A DNA stretch of 64,000 nucleotides from Hyaloperonospora brassicae (taxonomy: Eukaryota; Oomycota; Peronosporomycetes; Peronosporales; Peronosporaceae), in the NCBI GenBank assembly GCA_947650285.1, contig CANTFL010000342.1, positions 1 to 64,000 of the forward strand, in the 5' to 3' direction. The translations under genes were made by a program, and so were the position numbers. Positions 48,901-62,300 of the stretch are shown piece after piece; within the stretch, counting starts at the first letter, position 1; every line of letters begins with the position of its first letter. A model generated the notes under the pieces. The model saw only the letters and a program-made list of their open reading frames with translations, was not told where the DNA came from and searched no databases.

Positions 48901-51900
48901 GATCCGTTGATGTTGTGACTTGTGCAAGTCAACATCTTGTAGATTCAACTCGTCAATGTATAACTCATACAGGTTGAACTCGTATCGGTCTTCACCGTCG
49001 AGGTCTAACCCATCGAGATCGAATTCATATGTATTTGGCCCATCGAGGTGTAAATCGTATCGGTTTCACTCAGCTAGGTCCAATTCGTCGAGCTTCAGAC
49101 TTGTCAAGGTCAAACTAGTACGTGTCTTACTCGTCGAGGTATGAACCGTTGATGTTGAGACTTGTGCAGGTCGAAATCGTGTAGATTCAACTCGTCAATG
49201 TTTAACTCATACAGGTTGAGCTCGTATCGGTCTTCGCCGTCAAGGTCTAACCCGTCGAGATCGAATTCATATGTATTTGGCCCATCGAGGTGTAAATCGT
49301 ATCGATTTCACTCAGCTAGGTCCAATTCGTCGAGCTTCAGACTTGTCGAGGTCAAAGTAGTAGGTGTCTTACTCGCCGAGGACACACACGTCGAGATTCA
49401 ATTGGTATGGGTTTGGACCATCGAGATTCGAATTGTATAAGCTATGCTCGTATGGATCCAATTCGTCGAGATGTAGACTTGTCGAGGTCACACTTGTACG
49501 GGTCTTACTCGTCGAGGTCGGATCCGTTGATGATGAGACTCGTGCAGGCCGAAATCGTGTTGATTCAACTCGTCAATGTATAACCCATACAGGTTGAACT
49601 CGTATCGGTCTTCACCGTCGAGGTCTAACCCGTCGAGATCGAATTCATATGTATTTGGCCCATCGAGGTGTAAATCGTATCGGTTTCACTCAGCTAGGTC
49701 CAATTCGTCGAGCTTCAGGCTTGTCAAGGTCAAACAAGTATGTGTCTTACTCGTCGAGGTCGGATCCGTTGATGTTGTGACTTGTGCAAGTCAAAATCGT
49801 GTAGATTCAACTCGTCAATGTTTAACTCATACAGGTTGAACTCGTATTGGTCTTCACCGTCGATGTATAACCCGTCGAGATCGAATTCATATGTATTTGG
49901 TCCATCAAGGTGTAAATCGTATCGGTTTCACTCAGCTAGGTCCAATTCGTCGAGCTTCAGACTTGTCAAGGTCAAACTAGTACGGGTCTTACTCGTCCAG
50001 GTATGAACCGTTGATGTTGAGACTCGTGCAGGTCAAAATCGTGTAGATTCAACTTGTCAATGTATTACTCATACAGGTTGAACTCGTATCGGTCTTCGCC
50101 GTCGAGGTCTAACCCGTCGAGATCGAATTCATATGTATTTGGCCCATCGAGGTGTAAATCGTATCGGTTTCACTCAGCTAGGTCCAATTCGTCGAGCTTC
50201 AGGCTTGTCAAGGTCAAACAAGTATGTGTCTTACTCGTCGAGGTCGGATCCGTTGATGTTGTGACTTGTGCAAGTCAAAATCGTGTAGATTCAACTCGTC
50301 AATGTATAACTCATACAGGTTGAACTCGTATCGGTCTTCGCCGTCGAGGTCTAACCCGTCGAGATCGAATTCATATGTATTTGGCCCATCGAGGTGTAAA
50401 TCGTATCGATTTCACTCAGCTAGGTCCAATTCGTCGAGCTTCAGACTTGTCGAGGTCAAAGTAGTAGGTGTCTTACTCGCCGAGGACACACACGTCGAGA
50501 TTCAATTGGTATGGGTTTGGACCATCGAGATTCGAATTGTATAAGCTATGCTCGTATGGATCCAATTCGTCGAGATGTAGACTTGTCGAGGTCACACTTG
50601 TACGGGTCTTACTCGTCGAGGTCGGATCCGTTGATGTTGAGACTCGTGCAGGCCGAAATCGTGTTGATTCAACTCGTCAATGTATAACCCATACAGGTTG
50701 AACTCGTATCGGTCTTCACCGTCGAGGTCTAACCCGTCGAGATCGAATTCATATGTATTTGGCCCATCGAGGTGTAAATCGTATCGGTTTCACTCAGCTA
50801 GGTCCAATTCGTCGAGCTTCAGGCTTGTCAAGGTCAAACAAGTATGTGTCTTACTCGTCGAGGTCGGATCCGTTGATGTTGTGACTTGTGCAAGTCGAAA
50901 TCGTGTAGATTCAACTCGTCAATGTATAACTCATACTGGTTGAACTCGTATCGGTCTTCGCCGTCGAGGTCTAACCCGTCGAGATCGAATTCATATGTAT
51001 TTGGCCCATCGAGGTGTAAATCGTATCGATTTCACTCAGCTAGGTCCAATTCGTCGAGCTTCAGACTTGTCGAGGTCAAAGTAGTAGGTGTCTTACTCGC
51101 CGAGGAACACGTCGAGATTCAATTGGTATGGGTTTGGACCATCGAGATTCGAATTGTATAAGCTATGCTCGTATGGATCCAATTCGTCGAGATGTAGACT
51201 TGTCGAGGTCACACTTGTACGGGTCTTACTCGTCGAGGTCGGATCCGTTGATGTTGAGACTCGTGCAGGCCGAAATCGTGTTGATTCAACTCGTCAATGT
51301 ATAACCCATACAGGTTGAACTCGTATCGGTCTTCACCGTCGAGGTCTAACCCGTCGAGATCGAATTCATATGTATTTGGCCCATCGAGGTGTAAATCGTA
51401 TCGGTTTCACTCAGCTAGGTCCAATTCGTCGAGCTTCAGGCTTGTCAAGGTCAAACTAGTACGTGTCTTACTCGTCGAGGTATGAACCGTTGATGTTGAG
51501 ACTTGTGCAGGTCGAAATCGTGTAGATTCAACTCGTCAATGTTTAACTCATACAGGTTGAGCTCGTATCGGTCTTCGCCGTCGAGGTCTAACCCGTCGAG
51601 ATTGAATTCATATGTATTTGGCCCATCGAGGTGTAAATCGTATCGATTTCACTCAGCTAGGTCCAATTCGTCGAGCTTCAGACTTGTCGAGGTCAAAGTA
51701 GTAGGTGTCTTACTCGCCCAGGTCACACCCGTCGAGATTCAATTGGTATGGGTTTGGACCATCGAGATTCGAATTGTATTGGCTATGCTCGTATAGATCC
51801 AATTCGTCGAGATGTAGACTTGTCGAGGTCAGACTTGTACGGGTCTTACTCGTCGAGGTCGGATCCGTTGATGTTGAGACTCGTGCAGGTCGAAATCGTG

Positions 51901-54900
51901 TAGATTCAACTCGTCAATGTTTAACTCATACAGGTTGAACTCGTATCGGTCTTCGCCGTCGAGGTCTAACCCGTCGAGATTGAATTCATATGTATTTGGC
52001 CCATCGAGGTGTAAATCGTATCGGTTTCACTCAGCTAGGTCCAATTCGTCGAGCTTCCGACTGGTCGAGGTCGAAGTAGTTGGTGTCTTACTCGCCGAGG
52101 TCACACCCGTCGAGATTCAATTGGTATGGGTTTGGACCATCGAGATTCGAATTGTATAAGCTAAGCTCGTATGGATCCAATTCGTCGAGATGTAGACTAG
52201 TCGAGGTCAAACTTGTACGGGTCTTACTCGTCGAGGTCGGATCCGTTGATGTTGAGACTCGTGCAGGTCAAAATCGTGTAGATTCAACTCGTCAATGTTT
52301 AACTCATACAGGTTGAACTCGTATCGGTCTTCACCGTCGAGGTCTAACCCGTCGAGATCGAATTCATATGTATTTGGCCCATCGAGGTGTAAATCGTATC
52401 GGTTTCACTCAGCTAGGTCCAATTCGTCGAGCTTCAGGCTTGTCAAGGTCAAACAAGTATGTGTCTTACTCGTCGAGGTCGGATCCGTTGATGTTGTGAC
52501 TTGTGCAAGTCAAAATCGTGTAGATTCAACTCGTCAATGTATAACTCATACAGGTTGAACTCGTATCGGTCTTCGCTGTCGAGGTTTAACCCGTCGAGAT
52601 CGAATTCATATGTATTTGGCCCATCGAGGTGTAAATCGTATCGGTTTCACTCAGCTAGGTCCAATTCGTCGAGCTTCAGTCTTGTCGAGGTCAAACTAGT
52701 ATGTGTCTTACTCGCCGAGGTCACACCCGTCGAGATTCAATTGGTATGGGTTTGGACCATCGAGATTCGAATTGTATTGGCTATGCTCGTATGGATCCAA
52801 TTCGTCGAGATGTAGACTTGTCGAGGTCACACTTGTACGGGTCTTACTCGTCGAGGTCGGATCCGTTGATGTTGAGACTCGTGCAGGCCGAAATCGTGTT
52901 GATTCAACTCGTCAATGTATAACCCATACAGGTTGAACTCGTATCGGTCTTCACCGTCGAGGTCTAACCCGCCCGGATCGAATTCATATGTATTTGGCCC
53001 ATCGAGGTGTAAATCGTATCGGTTTCACTCAGCTAGGTCCAATTCGTCGAGCTTCAGACTTGTCAAGGTCAAACAAGTATGTGTCTTACTCGTCGAGGTC
53101 GGATCCGTTGATGTTGTGACTCGTGCAGGCCGAAATCGTGTAGATTGAACTCGTCAATGTTTAACTCATACAGGTTGAGCTCGTATCGGTCTTCACCGTC
53201 GAGGTCTAACCCATCGAGATCGAATTCATATGTATTTGGTCCATCAAGGTGTAAATCGTATCGGTTTCACTCAGCTAGGTCCAATTCGTCGAGCTTCAGA
53301 CTTGTCAAGGTCAAACTAGTACGTGTCTTACTCGTCGAGGTATGAACCGTTGATGTTGAGACTTGTGCAGGTCGAAATCGTGTAGATTCAACTCGTCAAT
53401 GTTTAACTCATACAGGTTGAGCTCGTATCGGTCTTCGCCGTCGAGGTCTAACCCGTCGAGATCGAATTCATATGTATTTGGCCCATCGAGGTGTAAATCG
53501 TATCGGTTTCACTCAGCTAGGTCCAATTCGTCGAGCTTCAGACTTGTCAAGGTCAAACTAGTACGTGTCTTACTCGTCGAGGTATGAACCGTTGATGTTG
53601 AGACTTGTGCAGGTCGAAATCGTGTAGATTCAACTCGTCAATGTTTAACTCATACAGGTTGAGCTCGTATCGGTCTTCGCCGTCGAGGTCTAACCCGTCG
53701 AGATCGAATTCATATGTATTTGGCCCATCGAGGTGTAAATCGTATCGGTTTCACTCAGCTAGGTCCAATTCGTCGAGCTTCAGACTTGTCAAGGTCAAAC
53801 TAGTACGGGTCTTACTCGTCGAGGTCGGATCCGTTGATGTTGAGACTCGTGCAGGTCAAAATCGTGTAGATTCAACTCGTCAATGTATTACTCATACAGG
53901 TTGAACTCGTATCGGTCTTCGCCGTCGAGGTCTAACCCGTCGAGATTGAATTCATATGTATTTGGCCCATCGAGGTGTAAATCGTATCGGTTTCACTCAG
54001 CTAGGTCCAATTCGTCGAGCTTCAGGCTTGTCAAGGTCAAACAAGTATGTGTCTTACTCGTCGAGGTCGGATCCGTTGATGTTGTGACTTGTGCAAGTCA
54101 AAATCGTGTAGATTCAACTCGTCAATGTATAACTCATACAGGTTGAACTCGTATCGGTCTTCGCCGTCGAGGTTTAACCCGTCGAGATCGAATTCATATG
54201 TATTTGGCCCATCGAGGTGTAAATCGTATCGGTTTCACTCAGCTAGGTTCAATTCGTCGAGCTTCAGACTTGTCGAGGTCAAAGTAGTAGGTGTCTTACT
54301 CGCCGAGGACACACACGTCGAGATTCAATTGGTATGTGTTTGGACCATCGAGATTCGAATCGTATAAGCTATGCTCGTATGGATCCAATTCGTCGAGATG
54401 TAGACTTGTCGAGGTCACACTTGTACGGGTCTTACTCGTCGAGGTCGGATCCGTTGATGTTGAGACTCGTGCAGGCCGAAATCGTGTTGATTCAACTCGT
54501 CAATGTATAACCCATACAGGTTGAACTCGTATCGGTCTTCACCGTCGAGGTCTAACCCGTCGAGATCGAATTCATATGTATTTGGCCCATCGAGGTGTAA
54601 ATCGTATCGGTTTCACTCAGCTAGGTCCAATTCGTCGAGCTTCAGGCTTTTCAAGGTCAAACTAGTACGGGTCTTACTCGTCGAGGTCGGATCCGTTGAT
54701 GTTGTGACTTGTGCAAGTCAAAATCGTGTAGATTCAACTCGTCAATGTATAACTCATACAGGTTGAACTCGTATCGGTCTTCGCCGTCGAGGTTTAACCC
54801 GTCGAGATCGAATTCATATGTATTTGGCCCATCGAGGTGTAAATCGTATCGGTTTCACTCAGCTAGGTCCAATTCGTCGAGCTTCAGACTTGTCGAGGTC

Positions 54901-57900
54901 AAAGTAGTAGGTGTCTTACTCGCCGAGGACACACACGTCGAGATTCAATTGGTATGGGTTTGGACCATCGAGATTCGAATTGTATAAGCTATGCTCGTAT
55001 GGATCCAATTCGTCGAGATGTAGACTTGTCGAGGTCACACTTGTACGGGTCTTACTCGTCGAGGTCGGATCCGTTGATGTTGAGACTCGTGCAGGCCGAA
55101 ATCGTGTTGATTCAACTCGTCAATGTATAACCCATACAGGTTGAACTCGTATCGGTCTTCGCCGTCGAGGTCTAACCCGTCGAGATCGAATTCATATGTA
55201 TTTGGCCCATCGAGGTGTAAATCGTATCGGTTTCACTCAGCTAGGTCCAATTCGTCGAGCTTCAGACTTGTCGAGGTCAAACTAGTACGGGTCTTACTCG
55301 TCGAGGTCGGATCCGTTGATGTTGAGACTTGTGCAGGTCGAAATCGTGTAGATTCAACTCGTCAATGTATAACTCATACAGGTTGAACTCGTATCGGTCT
55401 TCGCCGTCGAGGTTTAACCCGTCGAGATCGAATTCATATGTATTTGGCCCATCGAGGTGTAAATCGTATCGGTTTCACTCAGCTAGGTCCAATTCGTCGA
55501 GCTTCAGTCTTGTCGAGGTCAAACTAGTATGTGTCTTACTCGCCGAGGTCACACCCGTCGAGATTCAATTGGTATGGGTTTGGCTCATCGAGATTCGAAT
55601 TGTATTGGCTATGCTCGTATGGATCCAATTCGTCGAGATGTAGACTTGTCGAGGTCACACTTGTACGGGTCTTACTCGTCGAGGTCGGATCCGTTGATGA
55701 TGAGACTCGTGCAGGCCGAAATCGTGTTGATTCAACTCGTCAATGTATAACCCATACAGGTTGAACTCGTATCGGTCTTCACCGTCGAGGTCTAACCCGT
55801 CGAGATCGAATTCATATGTATTTGGCCCATCGAGGTGTAAATCGTATCGGTTTCACTCAGCTAGGTCCAATTCGTCGAGCTTCAGACTTGTCAAGGTCAC
55901 ACTAGTATGTGTCTTACTCGTCGAGGTATGAACCGTTGATGTTGAGACTTGTGCAGGTCGAAATCGTGTAGATTCAACTCGTCAATGTTTAACTCATACA
56001 GGTTGAGCTCGTATCGGTCTTCGCCGTCGAGGTCTAACCCGTCGAGATCGAATTCATATGTATTTGGCCCATCGAGGTGTAAATCGTATCGGTTTCACTC
56101 AGCTAGGTCCAATTCGTCGAGCTTCAGACTTGTCAAGGTCAAACTAGTACGGGTCTTACTCGTCGAGGTCGGATCCGTTGATGTTGAGACTCGTGCAGGT
56201 CAAAATCGTGTAGATTCAACTCGTCAATGTATTACTCATACAGGTTGAACTCGTATCGGTCTTCGCCGTCGAGGTCTAACCCGTCGAGATCGAATTCATA
56301 TGTATTTGGCCCATCGAGGTGTAAATCGTATCGGTTTCACTCAGCTAGGTCCAATTCGTCGAGCTTCAGGCTTGTCAAGGTCAAACAAGTATGTGTCTTA
56401 CTCGTCGAGGTCGGATCCGTTGATGTTGTGACTTGTGCAGGTCGACATCGTGTAGATTCAACTCGTCAATGTTTAACTCATACAGGTTGAACTCGTATCG
56501 GTCTTCGCCGTCGAGGTCTATCCCGCCCGGATCGAATTCATATGTATTTGGCCCATCGAGGTGTAAATCGTATCGGTTTCACTCAGCTAGGTCCAATTCG
56601 TCGAGCTTCAGACTTGTCGAGGTCAAAGTAGTAGGTGTCTTACTCGCCGAGGACACACACGTCGAGATTCAATTGGTATGGGTTTGGCTCATCGAGATTC
56701 GAATTGTATAAGCTATGCTCGTATGGATCCAATTCGTCGAGATGTAGACTTGTCGAGGTCACACTTGTACGGGTCTTACTCGTCGAGGTCGGATCCGTTG
56801 ATGTTGAGACTCGTGCAGGCCGAAATCGTGTTGATTCAACTCGTCAATGTATAACCCATACAGGTTGAACTCGTATCGGTCTTCACCGTTGAGGTCTAAC
56901 CCGTCGAGATCTAATTCATATGTATTTGGCCCATCGAGGTGTAAATCGTATCGGTTTCACTCAGCTAGGTCCAATTCGTCGAGCTTCAGGCTTGTCAAGG
57001 TAAAACAAGTATGTGTCTTACTCGTCGAGGTCGGATCCGTTGATGTTGTGACTTGTGCAAGTCAAAATCGTGTAGATTCAACTCGTCAATGTATAACTCA
57101 TACAGGTTGAACTCGTATCGGTCTTCGCCGTCGAGGCCTCACCCGTCGAGATCGAATTCATATGTATTTGGCCCATCGAGGTGTAAATCGTATCGGTTTC
57201 ACTCAGCTAGGTCCAATTCGTCGAGCTTCAGTCTTGTCGAGGTCAAACTAGTATGTGTCTTACTCGCCGAGGTCACACCCGTCGAGATTCAATTGGTATG
57301 GGTTTGGCTCATCGAGATTCGAATTGTATTGGCTATGCTCGTATGGATCCAATTCGTCGAGATGTAGACTTGTCGAGGTCACACTTGTACGGGTCTTACT
57401 CGTCGAGGTCGGATCCGTTGATGATGAGACTCGTGCAGGCCGAAATCGTGTAGATTCAACTCGTCAATGTTTAACTCATACAGGTTGAACTCGTATCGGT
57501 CTTCACCGTCGAGGTCTAACCCGTCGAGATCGAATTCATATGTATTTGGCCCATCGAGGTGTAAATCGTATCGGTTTCACTCAGCTAGGTCCAATTCGTC
57601 GAGCTTCAGACTTGTCGAGGTCAAACTAGTATGTGTCTTACTCGTCGAGGTATGAACCGTTGATGTTGAGACTTGTGCAGGTCGACATCGTGTAGATTCA
57701 ACTCGTCAATGTTTAACTCATACTGGTTGAGCTCGTATCGGTCTTCGCCGTCGAGGTCTAACCCGTCGAGATCGAATTCATATGTATTTGGTCCATCAAG
57801 GTGTAAATCGTATCGGTTTCACTCAGCTAGGTCCAATTCGTCGAGCTTCAGACTTGTCAAGGTCAAACTAGTACGGGTCTTACTCGTCCAGGTATGAACC

Positions 57901-59325
57901 GTTGATGTTGAGACTCGTGCAGGTCAAAATCGTGTAGATTCAACTCGTCAATGTATTACTCATACAGGTTGAACTCGTATCGGTCTTCGCCGTCGAGGTC
58001 TATCCCGCCCGGATCGAATTCATATGCATTTGGCCCATCGAGGTGTAAATCGTATCGGTTTCACTCAGCTAGGTCCAATTCGTCGAGCTTCAGACTTGTC
58101 GAGGTCAAAGTAGTAGGTGTCTTACTCGCCCAGGTCACACCCGTCGAGATTCAATTGGTATGGGTTTGGACCATCGAGATTCGAATTGTATAAGCTATGC
58201 TCGTATGGATCCAATTCGTCGAGATGTAGACTTGTCGAGGTCACACTTGTACGGGTCTTACTCGTCGAGGTCGGATCCGTTGATGTTGAGACTCGTGCAG
58301 GCCGAAATCGTGTTGATTCAACTCGTCAATGTATAACCCATACAGGTTGAACTCGTATCGGTCTTCACCGTCGAGGTCTAACCCGTCGAGATCGAATTCA
58401 TATGTATTTGGCCCATCGAGGTGTAAATCGTATCGGTTTCACTCAGCTAGGTCCAATTCGTCGAGCTTCAGTCTTGTCGAGGTCAAACTAGTATGTGTCT
58501 TACTCGCCGAGGTCACACCCGTCGAGATTCAATTGGTATGGGTTTGGACCATCGAGATTCGAATTGTATAAGCTAGCTCGTATGGATCCAATTCGTCGAG
58601 ATGTAGACTTGTCGAGGTCACACTTGTACGGGTCTTACTCGTCGAGGTCGGATCCGTTGATGTTGTGACTTGTGCAAGTCAAAATCGTGTAGATTCAACT
58701 CGTCAATGTATAACCCATACAGGTTGAACTCGTATCGGTCTTCACCGTCGAGGTCTAACCCGTCGAGATCGAATTCATATGTATTTGGCCCATCGAGGTG
58801 TAAATCGTATCGGTTTCACTCAGCTAGGTCCAATTCGTCGAGCTTCAGTCTTGTCGAGGTCAAACTAGTATGTGTCTTACTCGCCGAGGTCACACCCGTC
58901 GAGATTCAATTGGTATGGGTTTGGACCATCGAGATTCGAATTGTATAAGCTAAGCTCGTATGGATCCAATTCGTCGAGATGTAGACTTGTCGAGGTCACA
59001 CTTGTACGGGTCTTACTCGTCGAGGTCGGATCCGTTGATGTTGAGACTCGTGCAGGCCGAAATCGTGTTGATTCAACTCGTCAATGTATAACCCATACAG
59101 GTTGAACTCGTATCGGTCTTCACCGTCGAGGTCTAACCCGTCGAGATCGAATTCATATGTATTTGGCCCATCGAGGTGTAAATCGTATCGGTTTCACTCA
59201 GCTAGGTCCAATTCGTCGAGCTTCAGGCTTTTCAAGGTCAAACAAGTATGTGTCTTACTCGTCGAGGTCGGATCCGTTGATGTTGAGACTCGTGCAGGTC
59301 GAAATCGTGTAGATTCAACTCGTCA
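42995..59325. repeat. satellite B, interleaved S and L units
   Basis: Between landmarks 43174 and 59326 I count 55 units, 34 S and 21 L. Common super-units are SSSL (1104 bp, for example 43794-44897, 44898-46001, 48472-49575, 49576-50679 and 55743-56846) and SL (620 bp, for example 46002-46621, 47232-47851 and 47852-48471). A run of five S units lies at 52915-54124. Three L units are shortened: 368 bp at 46864, 375 bp at 50922 and 377 bp at 58329. Confidence 0.88.
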
Positions 59326-62300
59326 ATGTTTAACTCATACAGGTTGAACTCGTATCGGTCTTCGCCGTCGAGGTCTAACCCGTCGAGATTGAATTCATAT
59401 GTATTTGGCCCATCGAGGTGTAAATCGTATCGGTTTCACTCAGCTAGGTCCAATTCGTCGAGCTTCAGACTGGTCGAGGTCGAAGTAGTATGGTGTCTTA
59501 CTCGCCGAGGTCACACCCGTCGAGATTCAATTGGTATGGGTTTGGACCATCGAGATTCGAATTGTATAAGCTAAGCTCGTATGGATCCAATTCGTCGAGA
59601 TGTAGACTTGTCGAGGTCAAACTTGTACGGGTCTTACTCGTCGAGGTCGGATCCGTTGATGTTGAGACTCGTGCAGGTCGAAATCGTGTAGATTCAACTC
59701 GTCAATGTATAACCCATACAGGTTGAACTCGTATCGGTCTTCGCCGTCGAGGCCTCACCCGTCGAGGTCTAACCCGCCCGAGATCGAATTCATATGTATT
59801 TGGCCCATCGAGGTGTAAATCGTATCGGTTTCACTCAGCTAGGTCCAATTCGTCGAGCTTCAGACTTGTCTAGGTCAAACTAGTATGTGTCTTACTCGCC
59901 GAGGTCACACCCGTCGAGATTCAATTGGTATGGGTTTGGACCATCGAGATTCGAATTGTATTGGCTATGCTCGTATAGATCCAATTCGTCGAGATGTAGA
60001 CTAGTCGAGGTCAAACTTGTACGGGTCTTACTCGTCGAGGTCGGATCCGTTGATGTTGAGACTCGTGCAGGTCGAAATCGTGTAGATTCAACTCGTCAAT
60101 GTTTAACTCATACAGGTTGAACTCGTATCGGTCTTCGCCGTCGAGGTCTCACCCGTCGATTACCGGATCGAATTCATATGTATTTGGCCCATCGAGGTGT
60201 AAATCGTATCGGTTTCACTCAGCTAGGTCCAATTCGTCGAGCTTCAGACTTGTCGAGGTCAAACTAGTATGTGTCTTACTCGCCGAGGTCACACCCGTCG
60301 AGATTCAATTGGTATGGGTTTGGACCATCGAGATTCGAATTGTATAGGCTAAGCTCGTATGGATCCAATTCGTCGAGATGTAGACTTGTCGAGGTCACAC
60401 TTGTACGGGTCTTACTCGTCGAGGTCGGATCCGTTGATGTTGAGACTCGTGCAGGTCGAAATCGTGTAGATTCAACTCGTCAATGTTTAACTCATACAGG
60501 TTGAACTCGTATCGGTCTTCGCCGTCGAGGTCTAACCCGTCGAGATCGAATTCATATGTATTTGGCCCATCGAGGTGTAAATCGTATCGGTTTCACTCAG
60601 CTAGGTCCAATTCGTCGAGCTTCAGTCTTGTCGAGGTCAAACTAGTATGTGTCTTACTCGCCGAGGTCACACCCGTCGAGATTCAATTGGTATGGATTTG
60701 ACTCATCGAGATTCGAATTGTATAAGCTAAGCTCGTATGGATCCAATTCGTCGAGATGTAGACTTGTCGAGGTCAAACTTGTACGGGTCTCACTCGTCGA
60801 GGTATGAACCGTTGATGTTTACGCTTGTGCAGGTCGAAATCGCGTAGATTCAACTCGTCAATGTATAACTCATACAGGTTGAACTCGTATCGGTCTTCGC
60901 CGTCGAGGTCTAACCCGTCGAGATTGAATTCATATGTATTTGGCCCATCGAGGTGTAAATCGTATCGGTTTCACTCAGCTAGGTCCAATTCGTCGAGCTT
61001 CAGACTGGTCGAGGTCAAACTAGTATGTGTCTTACTCGCCCAGGTCACACCCGTCGAGATTCAATTGGTATGGGTTTGGACCATCGAGATTCGAATTGTA
61101 TAAGCTAAGCTCGTATGGATCCAATTCGTCGAGATGTAGACTTGTCGAGGTCAAACTTGTACGGGTCTTACTCGTCGAGGTCGGATCCGTTGATGTTGAG
61201 ACTCGTGCAGGTCGAAATCGTGTAGATTCAACTCGTCAATGTTTAACTCATACAGGTTGAACTCGTATCGGTCTTCGCCGTCGTGGTCTCACCCGTCGAG
61301 ATCGAATTCATATGTATTTGGCCCATCGAGGTGTAAATCGTATCGGTTTCACTCAGCTAGGTCCAATTCGTCGAGCTTCAGACTTGTCGAGGTCAAACTA
61401 GTATGTGTCTTACTCGCCGAGGTCACACCCGTCGAGATTCAATTGGTATGGGTTTGGCTCATCGAGATTCAAATTTTATAGGCTAAGCTCGTATAGATCC
61501 AATTCGTCGAGATGTAGACTAGTCGAGGTCACACTTGTACGGGTCTTACTCGTCGAGGTCGGATCCGTTGATGTTTAGACTTGTGCAGGTCGAAATCGTG
61601 TAGATTCAACTCGTCAATGTTTAACTCATACAGGTTGAACTCGTATCGGTCTTCGCCGTCGAGGCCTCACCCGTCGAGGTCTAACCCGCCCGGATCGAAT
61701 TCATATGTATTTGGCCCATCGAGGTGTAAATCGTATCGGTTTCACTCAGCTAGGTCCAATTCGTCGAGCTTCAGACTTGTCTAGGTCAAACTAGTATGTG
61801 TCTTACTCGCCGAGGTCACACCCGTCGAGATTCAATTGGTATGGGTTTGGACCATCGAGATTCGAATTTTATAGGCTAAGCTCGTATAGATCCAATTCGT
61901 CGAGATGTAGACTTGTCGAGGTCACACTTGTACGGGTCTTACTCGTCGAGGTCGGATCCGTTGATGTTGAGACTCGTGCAGGTCGAAATCGTGTAGATTC
62001 AACTCGTCAATGTTTAACTCATACAGGTTGAACTCGTATCGGTCTTCGCCGTCGAGGTCTCACCCGTCGAGATCGAATTCATATGTATTTGGCCCATCGA
62101 GGTGTAAATCGTATCGGTTTCACTCAGCTAGGTCCAATTCGTCGAGCTTCAGACTTGTCGAGGTCAAACTAGTATGTGTCTTACTCGCCGAGGTCACACC
62201 CGTCGAGATTCAATTGGTATGGGTTTGACTCATCGAGATTCGAATTGTATAAGCTAAGCTCGTATGGATCCAATTCGTCGAGATGTAGACTTGTCGAGGT